Of a stretch of 64,000 nt of DNA, positions 18,767 through 30,191 are shown piece after piece; position 1 is the stretch's first letter; each line of letters starts with the position of its first letter. Source of the DNA: Cloeon dipterum (taxonomy: Eukaryota > Arthropoda > Insecta > Ephemeroptera > Baetidae); the NCBI RefSeq assembly GCF_949628265.1, contig NC_088788.1, positions 310,001 through 374,000 on the forward strand, in the 5' to 3' direction. The notes beneath the pieces were generated by a model. That model saw only the letters and a list, made by a program, of their open reading frames with translations. It searched no databases and was not told where the DNA came from. The position numbers and the translations under genes were made by a program.

Positions 18767-19939
18767 TCAGCTGCTTTGCCAATGATTTCCGCTAAAAAAC
18801 CATGGAAAGAAGTGTCGAGGGGCACTTGGAAATCGACTCCTTCCGTCCGAGCTTTCCCTGCAGATTATTATTCCGTCTCGAGGCTCGATGCGTCAACTGC
18901 CTGTGAAATCGAAAGTAAAGAACGGACTGTTAATGCGCTGTTGCCAGAGTTACGCGAAAGGGGCGGGGACACACTGGCCCATACCTAACGACACCGCGCC
19001 AATATTCAAAGTCTTAGACTTCTGGTCACTTTTTTATGAATCAAATTCTTCCGCTACAAAAAATACCAAGCGAAGAGCAGCTGGCCAGCTCTATATAAAT
19101 TCTAATCCTAATATTTTTCAATCTCACAGAGCATAAAACTCATTCTCTAGTTCATGAAAAAGGCGCCTTAAGATTTAAAAATTTGAAAAATTCGCAAGCA
19201 AACAACTTTAACATTATCAGAGGACGTTAGCCGTTTTATCCAAAATCGGTTCCAAGGTCCAAAATGGCGTCAAATATGGGAAATTTCGGAAATTTCAAGC
19301 TTTTTTCCTTTTTATAAAGAATTTCGCGCGTTTTACCGTTTTTTCAGATGCAATCAGCGTATTTAACTCTTGCAGTGTGAATTAAATCACTATATTGCAG
19401 TCAAAAACTCGTCTCTTTATCCAAAATTCTTTTGTTGTCAACCAGAAAATAGTTATGAACAACAATCGAATCCAGGAAGCGGAAGATAGGGAATTTCCTG
19501 CGTCTCTAAACTTTCTTCGATACATTGGATTATTGAGAAAGGAAATTGTGTTAAACATTTATGGTAAGCATTAAATATTTTAATAGTTTTCCCACTGTAA
19601 CTTTGCTATAACAAAATTCAAATGAGAAATCAACACCAACATAATATGACAGAACACATGACAATGCATTAGGAATTTCGGGCGATAAAAAGTTAAAATT
19701 CAAAGTTTTATTCTATTTCTGCGGGGGGACGTGGAACTGCGAGTTCAGGAGTAGTGTCAATATTGCTTTTTCCAGGTCAATTCAAATGTAAAATTTTGCA
19801 CACGACATAAAATAAGTTAGGGAGGCATAATATGTGAGAAATTTGACTTGTGGGCTTGTGGGTGGTTTAACTCGGGGCTTGAAAATGCCATGAGCACGTC
19901 TAACAAATTTGATATCACATCGTCCTCTTCTTCACAATA
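18767..19939. other. Intergenic region between nudE and ARMC8
   Basis: Both neighbours are on the minus strand, so this holds the nudE promoter (right of 18,766) and the ARMC8 3' end. A TTTATT (AATAAA on the minus strand) near 19,707 is a candidate ARMC8 polyadenylation signal about 230 bases past its stop. I see nothing else recognisable. Confidence 0.5.
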
Positions 19940-22900
19940 TCATGAATCAGAAAACTGGGTCATTGCTGTTTTGACTCTGCAAAAATAAAACTGCTGATCA
20001 GAGAGAAGTTTTGGTTTGAATCAATGCGTCTTACTTGTCAAACAAAAGCGTATCTGAAGTGTTGATCAGCTGCTGCAGCAGTTTGTGAACGCCCATTTCC
20101 TTCAACCTAGCTTGCCTTTCCAATGCTCCGTTCTCCTCTTTCCACACCAGGTTTGACACGCAGAATATAGCGGCCACTTGTAATTTTACACTCGAATGCA
20201 TCTAAAAATTAATTCAGACGTTAATTTAATTTCGCTGTTCGTTGAAATGGATTAAGTTACCATGTAACTGGCCAATTTCTTTAAAACGTCTTCATTGGTC
20301 ATGATAAAATCTTTGGCACTGTCGCCGTCGGCAATATTCGCGAGGATGCAAAGAGCCTGCTCCTTGACCTCTGCACTGTGGTTCCCTTCCAGGATTAAAA
20401 TTACCGCCTGTAATGCAAAAAAATAATTGTCTGCTCTGCTAGTTACCCTGACGAAGCGCACAGACCTGCATGATTTGAATGCCGTGCAGGTTCATGATTT
20501 GATCAATGTGAGGTTTTGTCGACAGCAGGTTTCTCAGCAGTCCGAGCGTTTTCATCAAAACATTAACCTCAGGGTCGGAAAGCAGCCTAAAAATTTGCTC
20601 CGTGCCGAGCGCTTTGAGAATCTGTGATTTAATCTTCTGCTCCGCCTGGAACGCCATGTTCTGCAAACAAAATAAATCGTTTTAAGAAATTAAAAGACGC
20701 CGGCTTTCAATTTTACGAACCATTAGTGCCCATATCCCGTTTAACCTGAGAGCTGCTTCCTTTCTTCTCGTCAGGCCGCACAGTAGGTCGATGGCTCCAA
20801 GCTCCAAAATTGGTTCTTTCGAAGGGGAAAACTCAAGCAAAAGGTTGCAAAGCGTAGAAGAGGCGACTGTAACTACGTCATCGTCCGATGCGTGTTTTAA
20901 AAGGTTCATCAAAGGTTTCCAAACCAGATGGTCCTGTAGAGGAAACACGAATCAATCAATACTAACCTGAGGAAGGTCAGTGATGCGCAAGGATAAAATA
21001 AAAATGTCACCGAGTCTCGCCAAATGTGCTCAAAATTAGTGAAATAGCATTAAAAACCGAATCTCAGGTTGAGGTACCCTGAAAAAGGTCGTTATGGTAT
21101 GCGAGGTCAAACCCCTTGCCAAGACCTGTCCGATGGGGGTCGTGGTCGACAGTCAAACAAACGGCCAAATTTTAATAAAAATCAAACCTTTTTTTAAACA
21201 TTCCGACTTTGTCGTGGAATCAGCCGAAAAAAATTCTTAAAAATTCAAAAAATGGTCTGATTTGAAAAAACCGGACACGGGCAGACGCACCTCACCAAGG
21301 GGCATCGATTGGAACTCTAATCAGCACCTTTCGGCCCAAAGGGCCCCAAAACCCAATATTTAAAATGTCGCAAATCGCGTTTTTTCAACTTAAAAAATTA
21401 TTAACTTGGCTCCTATGGGTCGTAAATTAAAAAACCAAAGTTTATCAGACTCACCGTGATATTGTGCGTCTTTTAGACCAATTTTCCGCCGCCCACCATC
21501 CCCCAAAATCTGCGCTTTTAAATAAATCTTTTGAAAAAGCCTTAAAAACCGGTCTCGGAGCGGATCTCAGGTTGGGTTACCCTGAAAAAGGTCGATAGGG
21601 TACCGCAGGTCAAAGTCCCATCCAAGACCTGTCCGATGAGGGGTCGCGGTCGACGATCGGACCAACGGCCGAATTTTAATAAAAATAAAACCTGTTTTTA
21701 AACATTCCGACTTTGTCGTGGAATCAGCCGAAAAAAATTCGTACAAATTCGAAAAATGGTCCGATTTTGGAAAATCAAATATGGGCAGACGCGTCTCACC
21801 AAGGGGCATCGATTGGTACTTTAATCAGCACTGTCTGGCCCAAAGGGCTCCGCCTGGGCCCCTAAAACCAATATTTGAAATGTCGCGAATCGCGTTTTTC
21901 CGACTTTAAAAATTAATAACTTGGCTCCTATGGGTCGTAAAATAAAAAACCAAAGTTTATTAGACTTGCCGTGAAATTGTGCGTCTTTTAGATCTGATTG
22001 CCACTGCTGCCAAAGCCCCAAAAATTTTCGCTATATTTTTAATATTTGTTTTTATAAATTCACTTATGAGCGGAGTTCGGTTTCTTATTTGAAAATACGC
22101 CTTCCCGCGGCAAAATGCGCGGAAACTCTTACAAAATTTTAAGGCAACGCTTATTAGTGGAGAAAAGGTATTGAGGTTTAGGTGAAATTATCAAATTCCT
22201 ACCTGAAAAGTGGTCCTGAGTTGTTGTACAGATCTTGACAGAGAGTGAAGGCATCTAATAGCAGCTAACCTGACGCCAGGACTCGAATCCTGAAGGCCGC
22301 ACACTATGTGATCCATTAGGCCCTCAGTCTCGATGATTTTCTTCCTAATGTCTTCGTCGTTCGCGCCGAGAGATGCGAACGCCTGGTTTGAGGAATAAAT
22401 AAATACACAATCCAATAGCATTAAAATTGGGACCTACCCGAAACGCTGCTTGTCGGAGTTGCGCTTGCAAAGGCGGAACTTCTTCCATTGCATATTTAAA
22501 ATACATAGCAAGATTGGTAATCAGGTGGTTCAGGATGGACGCGTCCTTCTGCAGGATCATGTCCACCTCGGTCAGGTAGCCGAGCGTTTCCGCGGCGATG
22601 GCTTTGATGCCGTTGTCGTGGTTTTTGTCGCAGAGCCGCGTGAGGCAAGACAGGGTCTTGCCTTTGATTATGTCGTCCGAGGCGCTGAGCGCGCCCGCCC
22701 GGTGCAAATACGTCAGACACCGGGCGGCGGACAGTTGCATGCCTTTCGGCATGTCTTGCGCCATCAGACTGGTCAAAATATCCGGAAGAGGTCTCCCTCC
22801 GAAGCTGCAAATGTATCGAATTTGTGTTTAATCACTAATCGTGCGACTGAAAAAAATCCCAAACCTTGCCGAAGCAGCTGCCAAGGCAACGCCTCGATTT

Positions 22901-23860
22901 TGGAAGATGATTTTGGCCAGGCAAGAGAGGGCGGGCATTTGAACTTTGCGGTGAGGAGAGCAGAGAAGCGCAGTTAGACTGTAAACGGCTCCGTGGGCAG
23001 AGAGCAGGTCCTGACACTCAGGCGTCTAAACGAGTGAGCAACAACAATTTTAGATTGGGAATCGAGTCAATCGGATACTAGCCTTGCACTCGGCGGTTAA
23101 AATAGTGGCGATGGCCATTTGAGAGGTTATCGATGCCCTGAGGAGCGCGAGCAAGTGTTGTACAAAATCACTGTCCTGAGCGAGGGTGCCGGTGGGGGCG
23201 AGCCCGCTTTGTAAGAGAGTCCGCAAGCAGCAGAGGGACGCCTCCACCAGCCGAGCACTGCTTTCGTCGCCGTCTTCCAGGACTCCTGAGGGCCGTTTGC
23301 ATTATTTACACATCAGGTTCGGTGCTGGAAGCTCCGGAGGCTCACCTTTGACAAGGAGAGGGATGATGTTCATGTCCACGAGCGCCTTGACGTGCTCGTC
23401 CGTGCCTTTGGCGATCGAGCCGAGGATTATGGTCGCCTCGATCCTGACGCTCACCGGCGACGAGTCGCAGGATATGATCTGGATGAGCCTGGAGATGACG
23501 CCGTGCTGCACGACGAACCCCTTTTGTCTGTTGCTGCCGATCACGGCGTTTTTCAAGCAACTGCAAGCAGAATTAGTGCGTCAGAAGAGGCGCCTACGCA
23601 AACGTACACTCAATCGCATATCATACATCAAGGCGTGGAGACACTTGGCTTCGTCTGTCGAGTAAATTTCTTCGATGTACGGCCTGCCATTGTTGGGGTC
23701 CTGCCGAAAAGAGGGTTGCTTAGTGTGAAGGGTCTGGCCCAGGGGCAGTGGGACGAGCTGGACGAGCACGTCGCCGCGATACGCGAGTATTTGGCCCATT
23801 CGGAGGCGGAATTAGGGTGTAATGAGGTCTTACCACGAACTGTTGCATGATCGTAGTCAT
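19940..23860 (-). CDS. ARMC8: Armadillo repeat-containing protein 8 (CTLH/GID complex subunit)
   Basis: ARMC8 is a scaffold subunit of the CTLH (GID) E3 ubiquitin ligase. Exons: 23,834-23,860; 23,627-23,700; 23,346-23,560; 23,083-23,285; 22,865-23,025; 22,438-22,804; 22,203-22,382; 20,721-20,933; 20,466-20,660; 20,261-20,407; 20,035-20,201; 19,940-19,976. Total 1,986 bases, 661 residues, close to the human protein (about 673). Hallmarks seen are [73 protein letters not shown] and CILANIADG. The whole chain is armadillo/HEAT-like helices. The exon 4/5 junction needs a GC donor (AAG/GCTAGT); the others are GT-AG. The start is the first ATG joined in phase to exon 2, and this N-terminus is shorter than the human one. 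Intron 7 (1.27 kb) holds two tandem copies of a dispersed repeat. Confidence 0.95.
21005..22065 (+). repeat. Two tandem copies of dispersed repeat R1 in ARMC8 intron 7
   Basis: About 21,005-21,535 and 21,536-22,065 align with each other along their length. Shared phrases in order are TACCCTGAAAAAGGTCG, CCAAGACCTGTCCGATG, ACATTCCGACTTTGTCGTGG, AAGGGGCATCGATTGG, CTCCTATGGGTCGTA and ATTGTGCGTCTTTTAGA. Related copies are in introns of the Culd-like gene at about 33,436-33,720, 37,190-37,380 and 37,740-38,030. No coding frame or terminal repeat is evident, so the class is unknown. Confidence 0.8.
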
Positions 23861-24100
23861 CTAGGACGACTCACACCAGCGTCACTTGCGTAAATGCAGC
23901 GGATTTTCGCGAAATATCCGCGACGACGACGAAATCTGCGGCGGAGCCGAATTTCTCTCACAGCTGAATGCGTCCTCAGTCTCGCGGGCCAATCAGAGCG
24001 CCGCGATTCGAGGCGACCAATCAGCGGCCTTCGGAAACGGCGCGAGAGGCAAAAACTACGACTCACTTTAGCCGTGACTGTCACAAGCGATAAGAATAAA
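23861..24100 (-). promoter_or_regulatory. ARMC8 promoter region with two CCAAT boxes
   Basis: Immediately upstream of the ARMC8 start, a GC-rich stretch holds CCAATCAG at 23,989-23,996 and 24,017-24,024, 28 bases apart and within 170 bases of the start codon. This is the usual arrangement of NF-Y sites in TATA-less housekeeping promoters. No TATA box is seen. The function is inferred. Confidence 0.5.
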
Positions 24101-26192
24101 TGAAAATCGCAATGAAAATCGTGTTGTGCCATCAACTGTTGATCCGAGATAGATACCGACATTATTATTGATAGTGCAAATTCCCGGGAAATCCTTGTCA
24201 TCTATCTGTGAAATAATATTAAAATAAAATATATTTAAAAAATTAAAGTGAGGCTGCTTTTTAAACGGAGAACTTTAACCATTTTGATCTTTATTATAGC
24301 CAACAATTATTTCCACTTTAAATTAAAATCGCATTACTTTGCTGAGATGGTTAATTTCGAGAGTTCATTAATGAACTGATTTAAAACGTCAATATTTTTG
24401 TACAAAACCTAACATTTAATATTTTTTTAAACTATTAACAGCAGGATTTCAAAATTTGTGATGTTACTTTCCATGAGAAATAGCGACGACTCGACAGCAA
24501 ATCAGTTAATTCGAAAATGTTTATCACCCTTGGGCCAATTATTATCATCTGCACATACTAATTTCTGTAATTCCCTTTTTTAAACGGAAATTAGACAGCC
24601 TATAATTAAAACCTAATGGCTATTGACGGAATGTGAAGGAAATTGAAATAAAATTCGAGTTCAGGTATAAATATAATGCATTTATATCCAGATATTATAA
24701 TATAGTCAATACAATTTAGCAATAATTTGACACATGCATTAAATTTAACTTACAATCATATTATTCTTAAATGTACGTCACCCCCGATGAGTCGCATCGT
24801 TTTTGTTTTTCAACTCAAGGTACACGAAAGAAATAATCAAACGGGTAATTAAAGCTCTGTACACAATCTGTCACTTATAATCTGCAAATTATTTTCAAGC
24901 CTTAGTCCACAACGCAAATGCATACGATAACTTAAAACTGGTTAAACTGATTCATTGTCACTTTCAATATAATTATGCGCGCGCGTCTATTGCTTAATTA
25001 AATGAGACCACAAAAGCAGATCACATATGACGAACATCGAAATTTAAGGAACCTGTGATAAATAAGGCCTTCTTTGAGTCAAAGGGAAGTTTGTCCGTTG
25101 GATCGAGGAAACAATTAAAATTTGGGAAAATAATTCACGACGAGTAACCTGGGTCCAACGCCCACGCGCTTGAAAGAAGTTAATTAATCACAGGGAACAA
25201 CGAGGAATGCTGAGGGACAAATGAAATGAAAAAAATGCAATTGAATGCCTGGCAAATTGAGGAATTGTTTCATGAGTTGAGTGGAGGTGGAGAAAGAATG
25301 AAATGGTCCTCCCGAATATCACGTCGGCTGAGTCATCACATTGGAACAATGCCTGCAATGCGCTCGTTTTGTACTGCACGAACAGCGAAACCAATCTAAC
25401 TTTAAATACAAACAGCAACAATGCACGAGGATTTTTTTGTTATCTCGAATCGAGTCACCGAAATGGAGGGAGTTGATACTTTTCCAGGGTTCCGAACAAC
25501 CCGGCGCACTGGGTTTAACAGGCTAAAACAGGGTTTAAGACGACTTTTATGTCACTGTCAGATAATTTTTTTATGCTACGTGAAATGAAAAACCCGAAAA
25601 TCCGGGTTTTATGATCTGGTTTTAACCTGTTCGATACATAACTCGGAACCCTGCCTTTTTTCATACAACATTGTCTCTCGACACGTGGCATCAAATTTAG
25701 ACAGGAAACAGAATAACCCTATAATCACAATTAACATTCCAAAAATTGTGTGAAATGGTCTATTTGGAGAATTGTTGTTGGCAACGCTAATGCTGCTACA
25801 TCCAAGGTTTATTATCGCGTGTGCAAACGATCATGTGCTTTGATTGATTTATCCCAAAATAGAGAGTGCAGTCTCCGCAAAAAGAACATGACGGGATCAC
25901 TTCAGCGCTCAAAAGTATTTACAGAAAAGCATCATGGCGCTTCGTCTGCGTGTTTTTATTTTCATTTCATTTTTTTCTTGCTCAATTACCTTTGGCAGAA
26001 CTTGATTGTTTTTTCAAACGAATGCTCACTTAGGTAAAAAATTAAATATCATTCAGCGAGAGTCCACATGGATACGTCTATAACCCCACTCAAATTTTTG
26101 TGTTAAAAAGATTGTGATTCCGACGACACGTATAATTCGCTACATCAAACCCACTGATAGTACGAGCACGGCGGAACCATCACAATTTCCTC
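24101..26192. other. Intergenic region between ARMC8 and the tetraspanin gene
   Basis: AT-rich, with no supported exon. A TTTATT near 25,955 (AATAAA on the minus strand) lies about 235 bases past the tetraspanin stop and is a candidate polyadenylation signal. No repeat family from elsewhere in the window was noticed. Confidence 0.5.
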
Positions 26193-29013
26193 TCATGTTC
26201 TCCACCGCGACCTCTGCAGCTCCACTTGGCCCTCCAGCGTTTTCGCCAGGTATATGACAAACAGCTGCAATCAGAAATTATAATCATTCATTAATCACTC
26301 TGCACGGAGGTGACGAGGGGTGGTTTCAATTACTTGAGCCAGAGCAACGCCCAGCGCCACGCTGGCAATGGTGTACAGGTTTCTTTCTAGCCAAACTCTC
26401 ACTTCTTCCACACAACCGGTCGTGTAGATTTTCTTTGCAGCTTCAGAGGCCTTCAAAAATTAAAATTACAAAATTTAATTAAAACACTAGAGATAGTATC
26501 AGTGTAGATGAGGTTGGAAATCGGTAAAGACGCTGATGGGAGTGTGAAATATCTATTGTTTTAAAAAAAATAGAGGGTTGGAATTTATTTAGTTTTTGAT
26601 TGCCGATTTTAATTACTATTGATTAAACTTCAACTAAAAGTGGCAGGTAATTCTAAGATTTTGCTCAAAAGAAGTTTCAATCCAGCCTAGAAACCTCAAA
26701 AAAGCCGCCGAACGCTTTTCCTTCAATAAAAACCCAATGTTAAATAATTCCTCTGGTAAATCGCTTACCATTCTGCTGCAAATGAGCAGAAACCCCCGAT
26801 TTTATCGTGTCTACTTGCAGCTAAAGAGATGATCTATCGATTTGTAATCTCAGAAACACATTAGAAGTTGATTTAATTGCGAATGTAAACACGCAAATCG
26901 GAAAAAGCCTCAATAATTTTTTGCCCAAACAATCCTCGACGCTGATTGGCTGCCCGCAACGCGCAGGTCAGCAGCTCCCGCGGTTGCCTAGCAACGGGAC
27001 CAAATGTATTGTAAATTTCGCGGGAGCCGCTGACGTGCGTATTGCGTGCAGCCAATCAGCGTCGAGGATTGTTTGGGCGAAGAATTCTTGCTGCTTTCTC
27101 CGACTTTCGTGTTTTCAATCGCATTTATACCAGTTTTAAACTACTTTAAATGGGTTTCTGCTAAAATAAATCGATAGAACAACTCTTTAGCTGCAAGTAG
27201 AGACCACAAAATTGGTTTTCCGCTCATCCGCTGATTTACCAAAGGCATTCAACAATGGAGCTTGAAGGAGAATTATTTTTATGACTACTCTTTTCTCTTT
27301 TTAAGGTCCCTAATCCTGCCTAACGACCAATAAAATAAAACTAGCAGGGATTATTCTTCACATTTTTTTCAATGCAATTCTTTTTCCTCTCATTTTACTA
27401 AATTTAAAAATTAGAATCGGTTTAATATCTATAATAAGCAATAAATCAAAGCACCGGCAATAAAATATTTGTAATTTAAAACTGAGCTCTACTTACAGTA
27501 ACTTTCTGGACTCCGTAACCGCACATTATGTTCACGAGACCACCCTGAAAAACAGATTATGTCATCATTCACACTATGATCTAAAAAGCAGTTAGAAAAT
27601 AAGCATTTTCCACCGATTTTAACGTAAATAACTTTAACAAATCCCACACAACTGAAATTTTCAGTTCATCTGAATAATTTGCTGAATATAAATTATCTTC
27701 GCAATTTATGTTGATATAGGGACGTTTCCTTCAACTTTTGTTACCGGAGATTTTCGTATTAAAAAACACTAGATTTTTTGGTCGATTTATTAATACAAAA
27801 AACCCAGTCGAAGGAAACAAAGCCCTAATAGGTTCTAAAATATTGCAACTTCCCTTTCCTGGATAAGACCACAGCGAGAATATTTTTGAAAACAACACAA
27901 CTATGTAAAAGATAAGAAAGCATAATGTGAACACAAGTGACATGACATTTTCCCGGTGACTCACCGTAATATCAGTCGCGTTGATGCAACACGAGAATGG
28001 CACACCGCAGCTCTCCACGCTCGGCGAGCTGCAGTTAAAGTACTCATTTTTGGACCAGTCCAAGTAGCCGCCGTGGCTCAAACCGCAGCAACGAAACTGA
28101 AATTAATTTTGAACAAATAAAAACCTGGCTTTCTTTACAAACGGTAAACACAGACCTCTTTCTGCCCAAAATCAATGAGGTTCTGGAGGTCAGGGTCTTC
28201 ACGGTAACTAGTGATGATTTTGTCCGAGAACTGCTCGTCCAGCAGCCCTTGCATTTTGTGCGGAAAGACGAAGCCGGCAACGGCTATGAACATTTCCAGG
28301 AGGAAGAACACCAGCAGGAAGAAGGAGTACTGCAATAGACAATTAATTGTTTAGATTGGTCGATGAATTATTATTTTTTTTTTTTGTCTCACAAATCTAA
28401 GAAGGCAGGTGTTTTCTCTGAGGGCTCCTATGCACCCTGTGAAGCTCATGAGGAAGATGATAGCGCCCATGATAACCAACACGAGGGAAATGTTGAGGAA
28501 CACGTCGTAGAAGCTGGACAGTTTCACTGATCCTATATTCTGCCACTTGTCCACAAATGCATAGAGGCCGATGGCGACCATCAAGCCGCCAAGCAACTGC
28601 AAAATTAACAATTAAAAATTATTAAAAAGATCAGAAAGAACTAAAAGCTCTCACGACAACCGCACATAATAATAATAATTGTTGGATGAGGCAATAAAAA
28701 GATTTTTTAATTTTGTAATTTACTACCATTAATTATGAAATCATCACTCGCCTTCAAGAACAAAGGTGAAACTCGAGAATCGAGAAAACACCACATCCGG
28801 CCTTGCGATTTTACATTACACGCCGACGATCCTTGACTCCTTGCACGATAGAGCGCAAGGCAAAAAACCTCGATGATTTCATGCATAAAGAATGCGAGAA
28901 GACCAATTAGTTCTCACCCAAAATAAGAAATTGAGGAGGAAGATCATGTATTTGTTGCAAGCGCTGACGTAGGTGAAGTTGTGCGGCATTCGCCGCCTTC
29001 TCGGTTGGTGCAT
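26193..29013 (-). CDS. TSPAN33: Tetraspanin of the TspanC8 group, TSPAN33-like
   Basis: TspanC8 tetraspanins escort ADAM10/Kuzbanian through the secretory pathway. Exons: 28,918-29,013; 28,393-28,596; 28,156-28,329; 27,965-28,096; 27,497-27,544; 26,334-26,450; 26,193-26,264. They give 280 residues, and every intron is phase 0. Membrane segments lie at about 22-46, 60-82, 98-122 and 235-262. The intracellular [13 protein letters not shown] stretch and the large loop from about 125 to 232 are typical. The loop has eight cysteines: CCG, FNC, SCG, PFSCC, MCG and [17 protein letters not shown] and the short C-terminal tail resemble vertebrate TSPAN33 more than TSPAN5/14/17. Drosophila Tsp86D is the likely counterpart, from memory. 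Intron 5 carries a fold-back element. Alternative: another TspanC8 paralogue. Confidence 0.93.
26752..27248. mobile_element. Fold-back element F4, copy 1 (in tetraspanin intron 5)
   Basis: The outer arms pair TGGTAAATC...CTGCTG...GAGCAGAAA...CTACTTGCAGCTAAAGAG with their reverse complement at 27,180-27,243. The inner arms at 26,923-26,953 and 27,048-27,078 pair perfectly over about 31 bases and include GCTGATTGGCTG/CAGCCAATCAGC. The centre is GC-rich and contains GTTGCCTAGCAAC. It has no coding capacity. A truncated relative is at 55,860-56,168. Confidence 0.8.
26983..26995. promoter_or_regulatory. X-box-like site GTTGCCTAGCAAC
   Basis: These 13 bases match the RFX X-box consensus (GTNRCC, spacer, RGYAAC) on both half-sites. 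The site lies at the centre of fold-back element F4 and is flanked by two inverted CCAAT boxes. The motif is visible; any RFX binding is inferred. Confidence 0.5.
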
Positions 29014-30191
29014 TTCGGCCGAATCGGGCGCCGACGGAAGTGCCTGTAGCTGTCACTCGCTTCTATTGCAGTTTGCGCGGCCGAATCGCGAGCCCCCGCT
29101 TCAGAAGCGCGACTAAATGCACATGTCCACGTTGGGGGATGAGTCCGTGCTCGAAATCGACGCCTCGAATGGTGCGTCGGGCCAAAATCCTGTGAGAACG
29201 CTGTGATTTGACACGGTTTTCCTTTGAGATCGGATCACAACAAGACCGCCATCTTTAAACCTCCTATAAATTTCTGTCTAAATGGTCTAAATCGCTCTGC
29301 TCTCCGACAGTGCTGCCACCTGAACTAATGGCTTGCTTTGAATAAGTACGGCGCGAAAGAAGCGTGCATTGCGCCACAGGCCTATAATGAATTAAATGGC
29401 CTGTTTTTACCATTTTCGCGCGCGTAAAGGCAGCAAAAGGTTTTAGACTTTTAAGGCAAATAGAAATTCTTTCAAATTCAACAGACTAGTACACAAAATA
29501 ACGTGAAAAGGTCGCCGAAAATCCGCTAAAATCTCTCTTTTAGGTCTATTATGTACGAAATTGTTTCAGAGTGATTAAAATTCTGGACCAAAAATAATAT
29601 TGACAAAAGTTCAAATGACCTCTTTTTTTATAGAAGTATTTTTGCGCTTCAAAGTAAATTTGACAAGCTTGCAGTTTTCATGCCGCATGTGGTGCTCTTT
29701 TCAGACTTTATTTTCAATAACGGTAATTCTCGTTACGTGCAATTGAAGCAAGTAGAACAACCAACGATCGTAATAAAAATAGAAGGAAAAATTGCATCAT
29801 TAAATATAAAGGCATTCCTGATAGGCGACAGTGGTGAAGAGGTTGCGACCGAGAGAGTCATCGCAGCTTTTCCTCACATTCACGTGCGACGAGCCGAATT
29901 TCACTTTACGCGTGAGAACCCGACGTAAATTTAAAATCAAATGTGCGAGCATCTCCTCGCTCGGAATAACTAACTATATATGAAATTTATTTGATTGTTT
30001 GCTCGGCTGTGCAAAAGAAACCTCAAGTGCAGCGCAAGCAGAGAAAGTATTCAGTGATTTTTAATCAAAACAGTTAGAAGTGGAGTGCGCACACCTGCCT
30101 GTATATAAATAGAATGTCAAACACTTTCCACCTTCATTTGCATTTGATTTCATTCAGCGGCGACACGTTTTTTCCCCTCGCCAGTGCGGAT
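29014..30191. other. Divergent intergenic region (tetraspanin minus, 173-residue gene plus)
   Basis: It holds two divergent promoters about 1.2 kb apart. Near 29,243-29,256 the minus strand reads AAGATGGCGGTC, a YY1/Pho-like motif plausible for the tetraspanin transcription start. A plus-strand frame at 29,680-29,928 (82 codons, starting MPHVVLFSDF) has balanced composition but no recognised domain and no clear splice partners, so I do not call it a gene. Confidence 0.45.
30102..30110 (+). promoter_or_regulatory. TATA box of the 173-residue gene
   Basis: TATATAAAT lies 82-90 bases before the start codon. A start site about 30 bases downstream would fall near 30,135, leaving a 5' leader of about 55 bases. 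It is the only clear TATA-type promoter in the window and suggests regulated, tissue-specific expression. Confidence 0.6.

Noticed and set aside
22496..22831. Alternative frames over ARMC8 exon 6
   Set aside because: The ARMC8 frame matches family landmarks and splice phase; the others are shadows of GC-rich codons.
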